A DNA stretch of 7,474 nt from assembly GCA_900322165.1 (NCBI GenBank), contig ONYR01000339.1:1-7474 (forward strand), given 5' to 3'. The notes under the pieces were generated by a model. It was not told where the DNA came from. It ran no database searches and worked only from the letters and a program-made list of their open reading frames with translations. Below, one piece after another: positions 1-6,744 of the stretch. How positions within the stretch are numbered: position 1 is the first letter of the stretch; each line of letters begins with the position of its first letter. The translations under genes were made by a program, and so were the position numbers. The DNA is from an uncultured Eubacteriales bacterium (GTDB lineage: Bacteria; Bacillota; Clostridia; Lachnospirales; Bianqueaceae).

Positions 1-114
1 AGCAAGCTCTCCATACCCAAGTCGCCTGAAGGATCATCCACCAGCTTTTAACTGAAAGAGTTTTTACACACAATTCTGGACTTGACAAGAGATACTAAGT
101 ATTTGGGGGCTTTT

Positions 115-183
115 CTCGGTAATTCGGGTTTTCGCATAACAATGCGCGTTTGATATTTACCGAGATATTTTGTATTATACCGA
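115..183. promoter_or_regulatory. Possible operator: TACCGA boxes and nested dyads around the promoter
   Basis: CTCGGTAA (115-122) is the exact inverse of TTACCGAG (157-164), and a smaller dyad CGCAT/ATGCG (133-137/142-146) is nested inside. TACCGA occurs between the -35 and -10 boxes (158-163) and again 20 bp later, directly after the -10 (178-183). Boxes two helical turns apart and overlapping a promoter are what a repressor would use. Which protein binds here, if any, is unknown; the adjacent HTH remnant suggests past autoregulation, but that is inference. Confidence 0.3.
150..178 (+). promoter_or_regulatory. Candidate sigma-70/A promoter of the DUF2442 gene
   Basis: A -35 hexamer TTGATA (150-155) and a -10 hexamer TATTAT (173-178) are separated by 17 bp, the optimal distance. 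Transcription would start near 185 and give a leader of roughly 80 nt before the ATG at 264. A consensus TTGACA also occurs at 82-87, but nothing resembling a -10 sits at the right distance from it. Confidence 0.55.
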
Positions 184-263
184 AAAAACACGTAATGCCA
201 GAAAACACATCCCAAAACAAAGCTTCCTCCCCTTAAATAACAATATATCACGGAGGTTTTAGT

Positions 264-614
264 ATGTTTCACAAAGCCCTTTATCTGGAGTTTCTGGATG
301 GGACAGCTTTAGCTGTCACGTTTCAGGACGGTCTGGTAAAAAGGTACGATATGAGTGTTCTCTTCACCAAATATCCGCAGCTCGAAGCCCTTAAAAGCCG
401 TCAGTTGTTTCTCTCAGGAAAGCTGATCAGCCCTTACGGAATCGTCTGGAATGATGATTTGGATATTGAAACTGAGACGATCTACGAGGATGGCGAAACC
501 CTCAGACAAGTCCCACTCAGCCTTCATCCCGCCTCGGCCGAGGCTGTGGCATCCGCACGTGCCCATGCCGCTCTCTCGCAGAAACAGAAGAAATGCCCGA
601 GCTGTAAAGAATAA
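264..614 (+). CDS. DUF2442-domain protein with truncated C-terminal helix-turn-helix
   Basis: This is a 116-residue protein. ATG 264 follows GGAGG (252-256) at 7 nt. Residues 1-80 match my memory of DUF2442: an MFHKAL start, a beta-rich LAVTFQDGLVKRYDMS segment, a KYPQLEAL helix, and the family hallmark YGIVWNDDLDI at 58-68. DUF2442 has no firmly known biochemical role; related proteins often sit beside toxin-antitoxin-like or mobile genes, and some carry a C-terminal XRE-type HTH. Here the expected HTH start is visible as AVASARAHAALSQKQ (94-108), but instead of the remaining helices the protein ends after KKCPSCKE, and its stop lies at the edge of a repeat element. I therefore think the DNA-binding domain has been lost. 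It is convergent with the sugar operon and shares its terminator. The domain call is good; truncation is an inference from remembered relatives. Confidence 0.8.
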   Translation: MFHKALYLEFLDGTALAVTFQDGLVKRYDMSVLFTKYPQLEALKSRQLFLSGKLISPYGIVWNDDLDIETETIYEDGETLRQVPLSLHPASAEAVASARAHAALSQKQKKCPSCKE

Positions 615-706
615 AAAACCATTCAGCCTCGCGGCTAAAAAGGGAATAGACAACCATAAAAAGGACCCGGCAGAGAAGCCATCGCTTCTCTGCCGGGCCT
701 TTTTTA
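611..706 (+). repeat. Dispersed intergenic repeat, copy 1 (contains the terminator hairpin)
   Basis: This stretch is related to 7111-7200. The shared core is AAAAGGGAATAGACAACCA, identical over 19 nt (638-656 here, 7133-7151 in copy 2), followed by ACCCGGCAGAGAA and a hairpin. The left part (ATAAA, AACC, GCGGC) is also similar with small gaps. Both copies have the same orientation, and their left edges are 6,500 bp apart. The stop codon of the DUF2442 gene (612-614) lies at the left edge. Two copies suggest a family of intergenic elements rather than an ordinary terminator, since the conserved part extends well upstream of the stem. Confidence 0.6.
661..706. terminator. Strong bidirectional rho-independent terminator
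   Basis: A perfect 13-bp stem CCCGGCAGAGAAG / CTTCTCTGCCGGG (666-678 / 685-697) has a six-base CCATCG loop, or 14 bp plus a tetraloop if C679 pairs with G684. The stem extends past one bulged A by GG/CC and A/T pairs. On the + strand it is followed by six T (700-705). On the minus strand it is followed by TCC and five T (complement of 658-662). It ends both the DUF2442 transcript and the convergent sugar operon, whose last stop codon (706-704) lies inside the T tract. Confidence 0.9.
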
Positions 707-1693
707 TTCCAGAAGTTTTTTCGCTGTTTCCCGAATTCCCTGCGCATTCAGTCCGTAGGTGTCGAAGACCTCCTTTGAGGTGCCGGTAACGACCGGAGCA
801 TCAGGCAGGGCCATGTTGATGACTCGCTTCGGGCAGTTTGCCGCGACCACCTGTGAAACCATCGAGCCAAGGCCGCCGAAGGGGGCGTGCTCCTCCACGG
901 TGACAAACCCTTTCACCAGCGGAGCCAGCGTCAGGATCGCCTCGGTGTCCAGCGGCTTAACACAGTACATATCCACCACGCAGGCGGAGATTCCTTCCGC
1001 TTTCAGCGCTTTGGCCGCCTCGATCGCCGGGCGCACCATCTCGCCGCAAGCGATGATCGCCACGTCGGGACTTGACGTATCACTAAGGACAGTTGCCTGA
1101 TTCATCTCAAACGGGCAATCGGTCTCACTGTAGATATCTTCCACCGGATTGCGTCCCACGCGAACGTAGGCACACTTCTGATCCTTCAGAAGAGCCTGAA
1201 TGAGCTTCTTCGTCTGATGGCGGTCGGAAGGCAGGTAAACCCGCATGTTAGGGATCGCGGAGAGCGCCGCGATATCCTGCGCGCTGTGATGGCTCATGCC
1301 AAGCGCCCCGTAGCTGACCCCGCCGGAAATACCGATCAGCTTGACGTTCGTGTCGGAGTAGGCACAGTCGATCTTGGCCTGTTCGTAGCTTCTCGTAGAA
1401 AGGAAGCAGGCAGGTGAAAAGGCGTAGGGTTTCTTCCCGCACTTAGCCAGGCCCGCGGAAATACTCACGAGGTTCTGCTCGGCGATGCCAACCTCGACGC
1501 TCTGTTTCGGAAACGCGTTGAAAAACGGCGTCATGGACGCGGATCCGCGGGAATCGCTGCAAAGAGCGACTACGCTGCGGTCTTCTTCTGCGGCCTCCAT
1601 CAGCGTGTCGCAGATCGCCTGCCGATTCGGAATCTTGTTTCCGGTGGTATTCATCTCAGGCAGCTTATGCATAGTTTCAGACAGGTTACGCAT
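704..1693 (-). CDS. Transketolase, C-terminal (pyrimidine-binding) subunit
   Basis: At 329 residues this is the right length for the C-terminal half of a split transketolase, which pairs with the product of the preceding gene to transfer two-carbon ketol units between sugar phosphates using thiamine diphosphate in the cytoplasm. Visible signatures are VEVGIAEQN at 67-74 with the Glu (E72) that activates the cofactor's pyrimidine ring, the CFLSTRSYEQ stretch at 96-105, GISGGVSYGALGMSHHSAQD at 121-140, and VEEHAPFGGLGS at 266-277 in the C-terminal domain. I chose ATG 1693 because AAGGAGG (1709-1703) lies 9 nt before it. A TTG two codons upstream would be only 3 nt from that site, and the later Met (1654) has none. 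The gene overlaps its partner by 8 bp, suggesting coupled translation and equal amounts of the subunits. Apulose-4-phosphate transketolase (AptB-type) is a specific alternative to a general pentose-phosphate role. Confidence 0.9.
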   Translation of the reverse strand: MRNLSETMHKLPEMNTTGNKIPNRQAICDTLMEAAEEDRSVVALCSDSRGSASMTPFFNAFPKQSVEVGIAEQNLVSISAGLAKCGKKPYAFSPACFLSTRSYEQAKIDCAYSDTNVKLIGISGGVSYGALGMSHHSAQDIAALSAIPNMRVYLPSDRHQTKKLIQALLKDQKCAYVRVGRNPVEDIYSETDCPFEMNQATVLSDTSSPDVAIIACGEMVRPAIEAAKALKAEGISACVVDMYCVKPLDTEAILTLAPLVKGFVTVEEHAPFGGLGSMVSQVVAANCPKRVINMALPDAPVVTGTSKEVFDTYGLNAQGIRETAKKLLE

Positions 1694-2522
1694 TCTCAAG
1701 CGCCTCCTTCCGTGCCGTCAGATCCGTCTGAATCTGAGCATATTCTTCCTCGCTTGGGACCTTGTGATGCCAGGGTGCCTTGTTTTCCATCACCTCGGAC
1801 CCCCGGCCTTTGACCGTGTGCGCAATAACCACGCTCGGCCTCCCTTTGGTATGCTCCGCTTCGGTAAATGCCGCGTCAAGAGAGTCCATGTCGTTGCCAT
1901 CGCACTCGATGACATGCCATCCGAACGACGCAAACCGCTCTGCAAGCGGCTCGTGGCTCATCACGTCCTCGGTCGTACCGGAGATCTGCAGACCGTTTCG
2001 ATCCACCACCGCACAGAGATTGTCCAAATGATAATGTCCCGCGGCCATAGCGCCCTCCCAGACACTGCCCTCCGCGAGCTCCCCATCGCCCATGACGGTA
2101 TAGACCCGGTAAGACGCCTCGTCCATCTTCCCGGCCAGCGCCATGCCGACGCTGACAGGCAGTCCGTGTCCAAGCGAGCCGGAATTCATCTCCACGCCCG
2201 GCAGGGAATTATGCGGATGACCAATGAACTCACTGCCGTAGCGGGAAAAAGTGTTCTTGAAGGTTTCATAATCAAAGAAGCCCTTTTCGGACAGAACCGT
2301 GTAGTAGCTCTCCACGCTGTGCCCCTTGGAGAGCACGAATTTATCCCGGTTCGGATCGTCCTGATTTTCCGGGCTGATGTTCATGTGCTTAAAATACAGC
2401 ATCACGAGAATATCCATCACGCTCATGTCCCCGCCGATGTGCCCGGCCTTCGCGTCTACGATCACATCCACGGCCTTTTGCCGAAGCTCATAAGAGAGCA
2501 CCGCCAGTTCCTTATTTGTCAT
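1686..2522 (-). CDS. Transketolase, N-terminal (diphosphate-binding) subunit
   Basis: A 278-residue protein forming the thiamine-diphosphate-binding half of a split transketolase. The cofactor motif runs from GDG (145-147) through LAEGSVWEGAMAAG to N176 in VVDRN. Other transketolase features are GHIGGD (27-32), SKGHS (65-69), the GHPHN...NSGSLGHG region (101-120), and KGRGS...NKAPWHH (238-253) near the substrate phosphate and cofactor. I chose ATG 2522 because GAGG (2532-2529) precedes it by 6 nt; the ATG at 2534 has no such site and would overlap the isomerase gene. The start lies one base past the isomerase stop, so translation is probably coupled. Split transketolases are common in sugar operons of gut bacteria and need not be the housekeeping enzyme; the setting argues for a pathway-specific one. 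An AptA-type apulose-4-phosphate transketolase would look the same at this level. Confidence 0.91.
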   Translation of the reverse strand: MTNKELAVLSYELRQKAVDVIVDAKAGHIGGDMSVMDILVMLYFKHMNISPENQDDPNRDKFVLSKGHSVESYYTVLSEKGFFDYETFKNTFSRYGSEFIGHPHNSLPGVEMNSGSLGHGLPVSVGMALAGKMDEASYRVYTVMGDGELAEGSVWEGAMAAGHYHLDNLCAVVDRNGLQISGTTEDVMSHEPLAERFASFGWHVIECDGNDMDSLDAAFTEAEHTKGRPSVVIAHTVKGRGSEVMENKAPWHHKVPSEEEYAQIQTDLTARKEALENA

Positions 2523-2523
2523 C

Positions 2524-3948
2524 TCATACCTCATCGAATATCACGTCTTCGCCGTGGAGATAGGCCTTTACCTTCTCCTCGATCGGATCGTAGAGATCGG
2601 GCTTCACTCCGATATATTTGCAAGCCTCGTACACCACCGGCACCACGTCGCCGTGGATGGCCGCTACATGGTGGATGTAAGGCCCTTCCACCACCTTAGC
2701 CTCAAGACGCTTCAGATTATTGACCTCGACCCAGACATAGGTGCCGCGGGTCCACGGACCTTCGATGCCTCGGGCGTGACCGAGGAGGATGGAGTATTCT
2801 CCCTCATCGCCGTCAAAGCGAACAAGGCTCATCGGGCCATGCTTGGCCTCCGCGGACACCGCGCCGTTCTCCGGAAACGCGACGGGGACACAGATCGTGG
2901 GCTTTTCCTTCGCCACGGAAATCGGCCAGGGACCGCAGTGCTGCAGGAGCTCACCGTTATCGTTGTCCGGATGGCGCACGGTCCAGTCAGAAAACATGAC
3001 CCGCCGCTCGTTCATCGAAGCCGCTTCCGCGATCAGCTGGGAGATCGCCCCGTGAATGTCCGTCTCACAGACCACCGGGATCCCTTCTTCATTCAGGAGG
3101 GAATTCGCCGCACAGGGCATGATGTGGATCTCATCCTGCAGCGCATTCCAGCACTGGATCGCGATCGCGTTGCAGCCATACTTCTCCGCCAGTGACTTCA
3201 TCGCCACCTTCAGCTCCGCTACATTGTGGAGGTATTCCTCAGAAATCGCACAGGTCATGTTCTCATGGCAGTACGCGACGACCTTTTCCACTTCCGTTTT
3301 TTCCTCACGCCACTTGCGCATTTCCGCGTACAGCTCCGGAAGCGGAATGGGCGCAAGCTGAATGTTGAACTTCTCCAGCAGCTCTCCCTCGTTGCACATC
3401 GTGCTCCAGAAATCAAAAGGCCGAGGCCCGATCTGCAGAATGCGGGTGCGGCGAAAGACCTTTACAACGTTACATACTGCGAGGAAATCCCGGATACCGC
3501 GCTCAAACTCCGGATCCTCCAGATTGCAGTTATTCATGTAGGTGAACGGTACACGGAAGCGCCGCAGCACCTTGCCGGTCGCAAACAGCCCGCACTGGCT
3601 GTCACGCAGACGCATGCCCTTCTCATCCGGGCGTTCGTCTCTCGGTCCCCAAAGCAGCACCGGCACGCCGAGCGCCTTTGCCAGACGTCCGCACTCATAC
3701 TCCGTGCCGAAGTTCGCATGAGGAAGAAACAGACCGTCTACCTTCTCCCGCTGAAATTTCTCGATAATTTTTTCCAAGCCCGCGTCATCATACAACAGGC
3801 CTTCCTCGTTGATGTCATCAATGTCGACAAAGTCGATCCCAAGCTCTCTGAGGCGCTTCGCGGTGAGATTGCGGTACTCCACCGCGGCCGGAGCGGAGAA
3901 AATCGCCCGTCTTGTCGGGGCAAAACCAAGTTTGATCTGTGCTTTCAT
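2524..3948 (-). CDS. L-fucose/L-arabinose isomerase-family protein
   Basis: A 474-residue cytoplasmic enzyme of the L-fucose/L-arabinose isomerase superfamily, which interconverts aldoses and ketoses with a divalent metal, usually manganese. The N-terminal part (MKAQIKLGFAPTRR, then VDGLFLPHANFGTE at 70-83) fits the Rossmann-like first domain. CETDIHGAIS at 294-303 is placed where the family has its Glu/Asp metal ligands (E295, D297 proposed), preceded by IQCWNALQDE at 264-273. GPYIHHVAAIHGD at 422-434 resembles the C-terminal His-containing motif. The ligand assignments are by analogy. ATG 3948 has AAGGAGG (3960-3954) at 5 nt, overlapping the kinase stop codon; a longer in-frame version from 4038 would run 80 bp into the kinase gene. 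The substrate cannot be read from sequence: D-arabinose, L-fucose, D-xylose-like and D-apiose are all conceivable. With a kinase and transketolase beside it and no aldolase, a pentose is more likely than fucose. Confidence 0.85.
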   Translation of the reverse strand: MKAQIKLGFAPTRRAIFSAPAAVEYRNLTAKRLRELGIDFVDIDDINEEGLLYDDAGLEKIIEKFQREKVDGLFLPHANFGTEYECGRLAKALGVPVLLWGPRDERPDEKGMRLRDSQCGLFATGKVLRRFRVPFTYMNNCNLEDPEFERGIRDFLAVCNVVKVFRRTRILQIGPRPFDFWSTMCNEGELLEKFNIQLAPIPLPELYAEMRKWREEKTEVEKVVAYCHENMTCAISEEYLHNVAELKVAMKSLAEKYGCNAIAIQCWNALQDEIHIMPCAANSLLNEEGIPVVCETDIHGAISQLIAEAASMNERRVMFSDWTVRHPDNDNGELLQHCGPWPISVAKEKPTICVPVAFPENGAVSAEAKHGPMSLVRFDGDEGEYSILLGHARGIEGPWTRGTYVWVEVNNLKRLEAKVVEGPYIHHVAAIHGDVVPVVYEACKYIGVKPDLYDPIEEKVKAYLHGEDVIFDEV

Positions 3949-3958
3949 AGCAGCCTCC

Positions 3959-5434
3959 TTATGCCTTCTCAACGGCTTGTTTCCAGCCGTCGTATTTTTT
4001 ATCTCGTAAAACTCGATCCATTTGAGGTTCGTACGCACGCTTCAGCCGGTCCGCGTTAAGGATCTTCTCATCATAAAGTCCCACATCGATGCCGGCCATG
4101 AACGCCGCCCCCATCGCCGAAAGCTCCTCCGCTTTTTGAACGCAGATCCTTGCGCGGGAAACATCGCTCTGAAACTGCATGAGCCAGACGTTTCCGGTCG
4201 GTCCTCCGTCGACCCGCAGCTCCGAAAGGCGAATCCCTGCGTCGGCGCTCATCGCCTCCACAATATCCGTCACCTGCCAAGCGATCGATTCCAGTCCGGC
4301 CTTCACGATTTCATTTTTTCCGGTCGTCCGGCTCATGCCAACCAGCACCGCCCGGGCGCTGTCCTTCCAGTAAGGCGCGCCCAGACCGGAAAAGGCAGGT
4401 ACCAGATATGCGGTATCCTCCGGATTGGCCGCGGCGGCTATATCCGCCGTGTCCTTTGCGCTCTCAAAAAGGCCCAGATCCTTCTGCAGCCACGTGATCA
4501 CTGCGCCGGCATAGTTGATGTTCCCCTCCAGCACATAATCCACAGCGCCGCCCCGTCCCCAAGCCAGAGACGTAACCAGCCCGCTCTTGCTTTCCTTAAA
4601 GGCAGGCCCGATATTCATCATGATCGAAGAGCCGGTACCGTAGGTTGCCTTAGCCATGCCCGGCTCAACACACCCTTGCCCAAAGAGCGCCGCGTGGGAA
4701 TCTCCGAGCACCGAGCGAATCGGTACCGGAGTGTCAAAGAAACCGTTCAGCGTCGTGGCGCCGAAGTCTCCGTCGGAAAATTCCACCTTTGGCAGCGCGG
4801 AGATCGGAATCCCAAACGTCTGGCAGATTTCTTCATCCCATTTCAGCGTATGAAGGTTAAACAGCTGCGTGCGGGAAGCGTTGGAGTAATCCGTTTTGAA
4901 GACCGCGCCCTCGGTCAGCTTGTAAACCAGAAAGCTGTCCACCGTCCCGATGGCCAGCCGTCCTTCTTGAGCAAGCTTTCCCGCCCGCTCGCTGTGCCTG
5001 AGGATCCAGGCTGCCTTCGCCGCCGGAAAGTAAGGCGAGAGCGGAATACCGGTCTTGGCACGGACACGTTGGCGATAAGCCTCATCCGTCATCGCGTCGG
5101 TGATCTCCTTCGCCCTCGCGCATTGCCAGACAATCGCGTGCTCCACCGGTTTCCCACTCTTCCGGTCCCAGGCGATGGTCGTTTCACGCTGGTTGGAAAT
5201 GCCGATCGCTGCGATGCTGCTTTTGTTAACAGCCGCATTTTCTATAAGCTGCCGAATCACCTGCACGCTGTTGCGAAAGATCCCTTCTCCGTCATGGCTG
5301 ACCCAGCCCTCGTTTGAGATGAGCTGCTCATGGGGCAAAAAAGCCTTTGCCACGATCTCGCCTTCACCGTCCATCAGGATCGCTTTTGTCCCCTGCGTAC
5401 TCTGATCGAGTCCGATTATGTAGGCATTGCGCAT
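3959..5434 (-). CDS. FGGY-family carbohydrate kinase, glycerol-kinase-like
   Basis: First gene of the operon; 491 residues, the usual length for FGGY kinases, which phosphorylate a sugar or polyol with ATP. The N domain starts IIGLDQSTQGTKA (6-18) with the phosphate-binding Asp/Thr loop. GISNQRETTIAWD (78-90), IVWQCARAKE (101-110) and SPYF (133-136) are very close to E. coli GlpK, including the equivalents of its glycerol-binding Arg83, Glu84, Trp103 and Tyr135. GDSHAALFGQ (244-253) has the catalytic base D245. The C domain has TYGTGSS (264-270), AFSGLGAPYW (347-356) and the DGGPTGN motif (409-415). GlpK's pocket Phe270 is replaced by Ser, and the Gly/Arg-rich FBP-binding loop is missing, so I do not call it glpK. 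With an isomerase and transketolase downstream, a ketose (ribulose, xylulose or apulose) is the likely substrate. ATG 5434 has GGGAGG (5447-5442) at 7 nt; the longer frame from 5497 starts inside the promoter region. Confidence 0.88.
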   Translation of the reverse strand: MRNAYIIGLDQSTQGTKAILMDGEGEIVAKAFLPHEQLISNEGWVSHDGEGIFRNSVQVIRQLIENAAVNKSSIAAIGISNQRETTIAWDRKSGKPVEHAIVWQCARAKEITDAMTDEAYRQRVRAKTGIPLSPYFPAAKAAWILRHSERAGKLAQEGRLAIGTVDSFLVYKLTEGAVFKTDYSNASRTQLFNLHTLKWDEEICQTFGIPISALPKVEFSDGDFGATTLNGFFDTPVPIRSVLGDSHAALFGQGCVEPGMAKATYGTGSSIMMNIGPAFKESKSGLVTSLAWGRGGAVDYVLEGNINYAGAVITWLQKDLGLFESAKDTADIAAAANPEDTAYLVPAFSGLGAPYWKDSARAVLVGMSRTTGKNEIVKAGLESIAWQVTDIVEAMSADAGIRLSELRVDGGPTGNVWLMQFQSDVSRARICVQKAEELSAMGAAFMAGIDVGLYDEKILNADRLKRAYEPQMDRVLRDKKYDGWKQAVEKA

Positions 5435-5578
5435 CGCATATCCTCCCGTTCCTTTCTTTCTCTTAATTGTATAGGCAGGCGAACTTAATTTATACATATT
5501 CTTAAGTATTTATTGACTTAATCCGCTTAATTTTATATGATTCGCTTGAGATGTATGATCATTGTGAGGAGATCCGCG
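5435..5578. promoter_or_regulatory. Divergent control region with five CTTAA boxes (candidate operators)
   Basis: This AT-rich 144-bp gap separates the regulator from the operon it probably controls. CTTAAT or CTTAAG occurs at 5462, 5484, 5501, 5517 and 5526. The 5501 copy is the centre of an imperfect palindrome (ATTCTTAAGTAT, 5498-5509), and the last two form CTTAATCCGCTTAAT across the regulator's promoter. LacI proteins bind palindromes, so the 5501 dyad is the best operator guess. No clear operon promoter stands out on the minus strand: a TACAAT -10 (5471-5466) and a TATAAA (5494-5489) exist, but without a convincing -35, which would fit an activated or weak promoter. Confidence 0.4.
5513..5541 (+). 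promoter_or_regulatory. Sigma-70/A promoter of the LacI-family regulator
   Basis: TTGACT (5513-5518) and TATGAT (5536-5541) are 17 bp apart, each one mismatch from consensus. The start point would be near 5548, about 30 nt before the ATG at 5579. Two CTTAAT boxes fall on the -35 and in the spacer, so autoregulation is plausible. Confidence 0.68.
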
Positions 5579-6586
5579 ATGAAAACAACCGGTAAAGATT
5601 TAGCCAGAGAGCTCGGGCTCTCGGAAGCCGCCGTATCCATGGCCCTGAACAATAAACCCGGCGTCAGCACCGCCACCCGCCGCAAGGTGCTGGAGGAGGC
5701 TCAGCGCCGCGGCTACGATTTCTTGCGCAAAGCCGCCTTCGGCAATGAATTGAAGGGGAGCTTCTGCCTGGCGATATATAAAAAAAGCGGCGCTATCGTC
5801 TCCGACACGCCGTTTTTTTCCGACCTTACCGATGGCATCAGCGCCGCCTGTAAAAAGGCTCATTATGATCTGGTGATCCGATATCTGTATGAAGATGAGA
5901 GCCTGGAAGACCGGCTCTACACCCTCTCTCAGGCTGACTTTAAAGGGATCATCCTTCTTGCCACGGAGATGAACACCACGGATCTCACCCGCTTTTCCCG
6001 CTTCAAAACACCGATCCTCCTTCTCGACGCTTACTTTGAAACCGCTGATTACGACTGCGTAATCATCAACAACATCCAGGGAGCCTACCTCGCTGCCACC
6101 TACCTGATCCGCAAGCGAAAAACCCAGCCGGGCTATCTGCGTTCCGCCTATCCCATCGGCAATTTTGAACAGCGGGCTGACGGTTTTTACAAGGCGATCC
6201 GCTCCAACGGCATGTCGACCGCAAAATCGCTTGTCCACCGTCTCACTCCTTCCCAGGACGGTGCCTATGAAGACATGAAGGCGCTGCTCCAGAGCGGGGA
6301 GAAGCCTGCGGACTGCTATTTTGCCGACAATGACCATATCGCGATCGGCGCGATGAAAGCCCTCAAGGAAGCCGGTTACCGGATCCCCGAGGACGTCGCC
6401 ATCGTCGGCTTCGACGATATTCCCTTATGTGAATACCTCTCCCCGCCCCTGACGACCATCCATGTTTCCAAACACATCATGGGCGAAGCCGCTGTCCGGC
6501 GGCTGATCGAGATGGTCGAACTGAAAGACGCTTACCCGATCAAGATCGAGATCGGAACCAAGATCCTGAAACGGAAAACCGTCTGA
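5579..6586 (+). CDS. LacI-family transcriptional regulator of the sugar operon
   Basis: A 335-residue cytoplasmic DNA-binding regulator of the usual LacI length. Residues 3-46 (TGKDLARELGLSEAAVSMALNNKPGVSTATRRKVLEEAQRRGY) are the LacI helix-turn-helix. Residues 58-335 form the periplasmic-binding-protein-like effector domain, with DTPFFSDLTDGI (76-87), DCYFADNDHIAIGAMKALKEAGYRIPEDVAIVGFDDIP (245-282) and a final SPPLTTIHV (288-296), all typical positions. The hinge lacks the usual PNxxAR motif (here DFLRKAAFGN, 47-56), which makes the operator less predictable. ATG 5579 has GAGGAG (5566-5571) at 7 nt; the frame could extend to 5537, but that codon lies in the -10 box. It is divergent from the kinase gene, the classic arrangement for local control, so the effector is probably the pathway sugar or a phosphorylated intermediate. 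The effector itself cannot be read from sequence. Confidence 0.93.
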   Translation: MKTTGKDLARELGLSEAAVSMALNNKPGVSTATRRKVLEEAQRRGYDFLRKAAFGNELKGSFCLAIYKKSGAIVSDTPFFSDLTDGISAACKKAHYDLVIRYLYEDESLEDRLYTLSQADFKGIILLATEMNTTDLTRFSRFKTPILLLDAYFETADYDCVIINNIQGAYLAATYLIRKRKTQPGYLRSAYPIGNFEQRADGFYKAIRSNGMSTAKSLVHRLTPSQDGAYEDMKALLQSGEKPADCYFADNDHIAIGAMKALKEAGYRIPEDVAIVGFDDIPLCEYLSPPLTTIHVSKHIMGEAAVRRLIEMVELKDAYPIKIEIGTKILKRKTV

Positions 6587-6744
6587 ACTTCCCTCGACTG
6601 TTTTGGGCTGCGCAGCGCGTGGGTTTTAGGGGTGGTTTTCATGGTGGCTTTCTTAGTAATCCCGTATCATTCTTCAAATCGTGTATTTTAATATACCATA
6701 ATAGCCAAGTCCCGTGTTGGTTGTAGCCACCGCCGCCCTGCAAT
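6587..6744. other. Non-coding stretch between the regulator and the repeat array
   Basis: No gene is visible. A 10-bp perfect palindrome GCTGCGCAGC (6607-6616) lies just after the regulator stop but has no loop or T tract, so I do not call it a terminator. The stretch from 6650 is AT-rich. It holds a weak promoter-like pair and a lone GTCCCG (6709-6714) that could be a decayed array arm, although its spacing (67 bp before the first GTCCTA) is off by 3. Confidence 0.5.
6673..6702 (+). promoter_or_regulatory. Weak candidate promoter reading into the repeat array
   Basis: TTCAAA (6673-6678) and CATAAT (6697-6702) are separated by 18 bp, matching consensus at 4 and 5 of 6 bases. If real, transcription would start near 6709, just ahead of the array, and copy 2 of the hairpin repeat would end it. 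The match is weak enough to arise by chance in AT-rich DNA. Confidence 0.22.

Larger units (their letters stand above)
1..263. other. Upstream non-coding region; no supported gene
   Basis: I see no gene in this stretch. A + strand frame from position 1 reads SKLSIPKSPEGSSTSF and stops with TAA at 49-51. It could be the tail of a gene lying upstream of the window, but other frames also stop within the first 55 bases and nothing identifies the product. From about 80 on the DNA turns AT-rich and holds the promoter and dyad elements listed separately. Confidence 0.5.

Noticed and set aside
115..164. Riboswitch or attenuator from the nested dyads upstream of the DUF2442 gene
   Set aside because: The best promoter (150-178) starts transcription after this region, so it would not be in the mRNA; a DNA operator is more consistent.
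48..272. Minus-strand 74-codon frame near the left end
   Set aside because: It runs through the + strand promoter and leader of the DUF2442 gene, has no recognisable domain and no good ribosome binding site.
1694..1699. TTG start two codons upstream for the transketolase C-terminal subunit
   Set aside because: It would be only 3 nt from AAGGAGG, too close; the ATG at 1693 has a workable 9-nt distance.
1485..2699. Long + strand open frame (about 404 codons) opposite the transketolase genes
   Set aside because: It lies antisense to two clear transketolase genes, shows no family motif and has no credible ribosome binding site; GC-rich codon use creates such frames.
3949..4038. 30-codon upstream extension of the isomerase
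   Set aside because: It would overlap the kinase gene by 80 bp, and the internal ATG at 3948 has a near-perfect ribosome binding site and starts where the family starts.
4022..5317. Long + strand open frame (about 431 codons) opposite the kinase
   Set aside because: Antisense to a kinase with all its motifs; the translated product is Arg/His-rich and matches nothing I recognise.
5600..6337. Minus-strand open frame opposite the LacI regulator
   Set aside because: The regulator frame has full family motifs, a promoter and a ribosome binding site; the antisense frame has none.
6607..6616. GC-rich palindrome after the regulator as a terminator
   Set aside because: GCTGCGCAGC has no loop and no following T run, so it does not meet the pattern of a rho-independent terminator.
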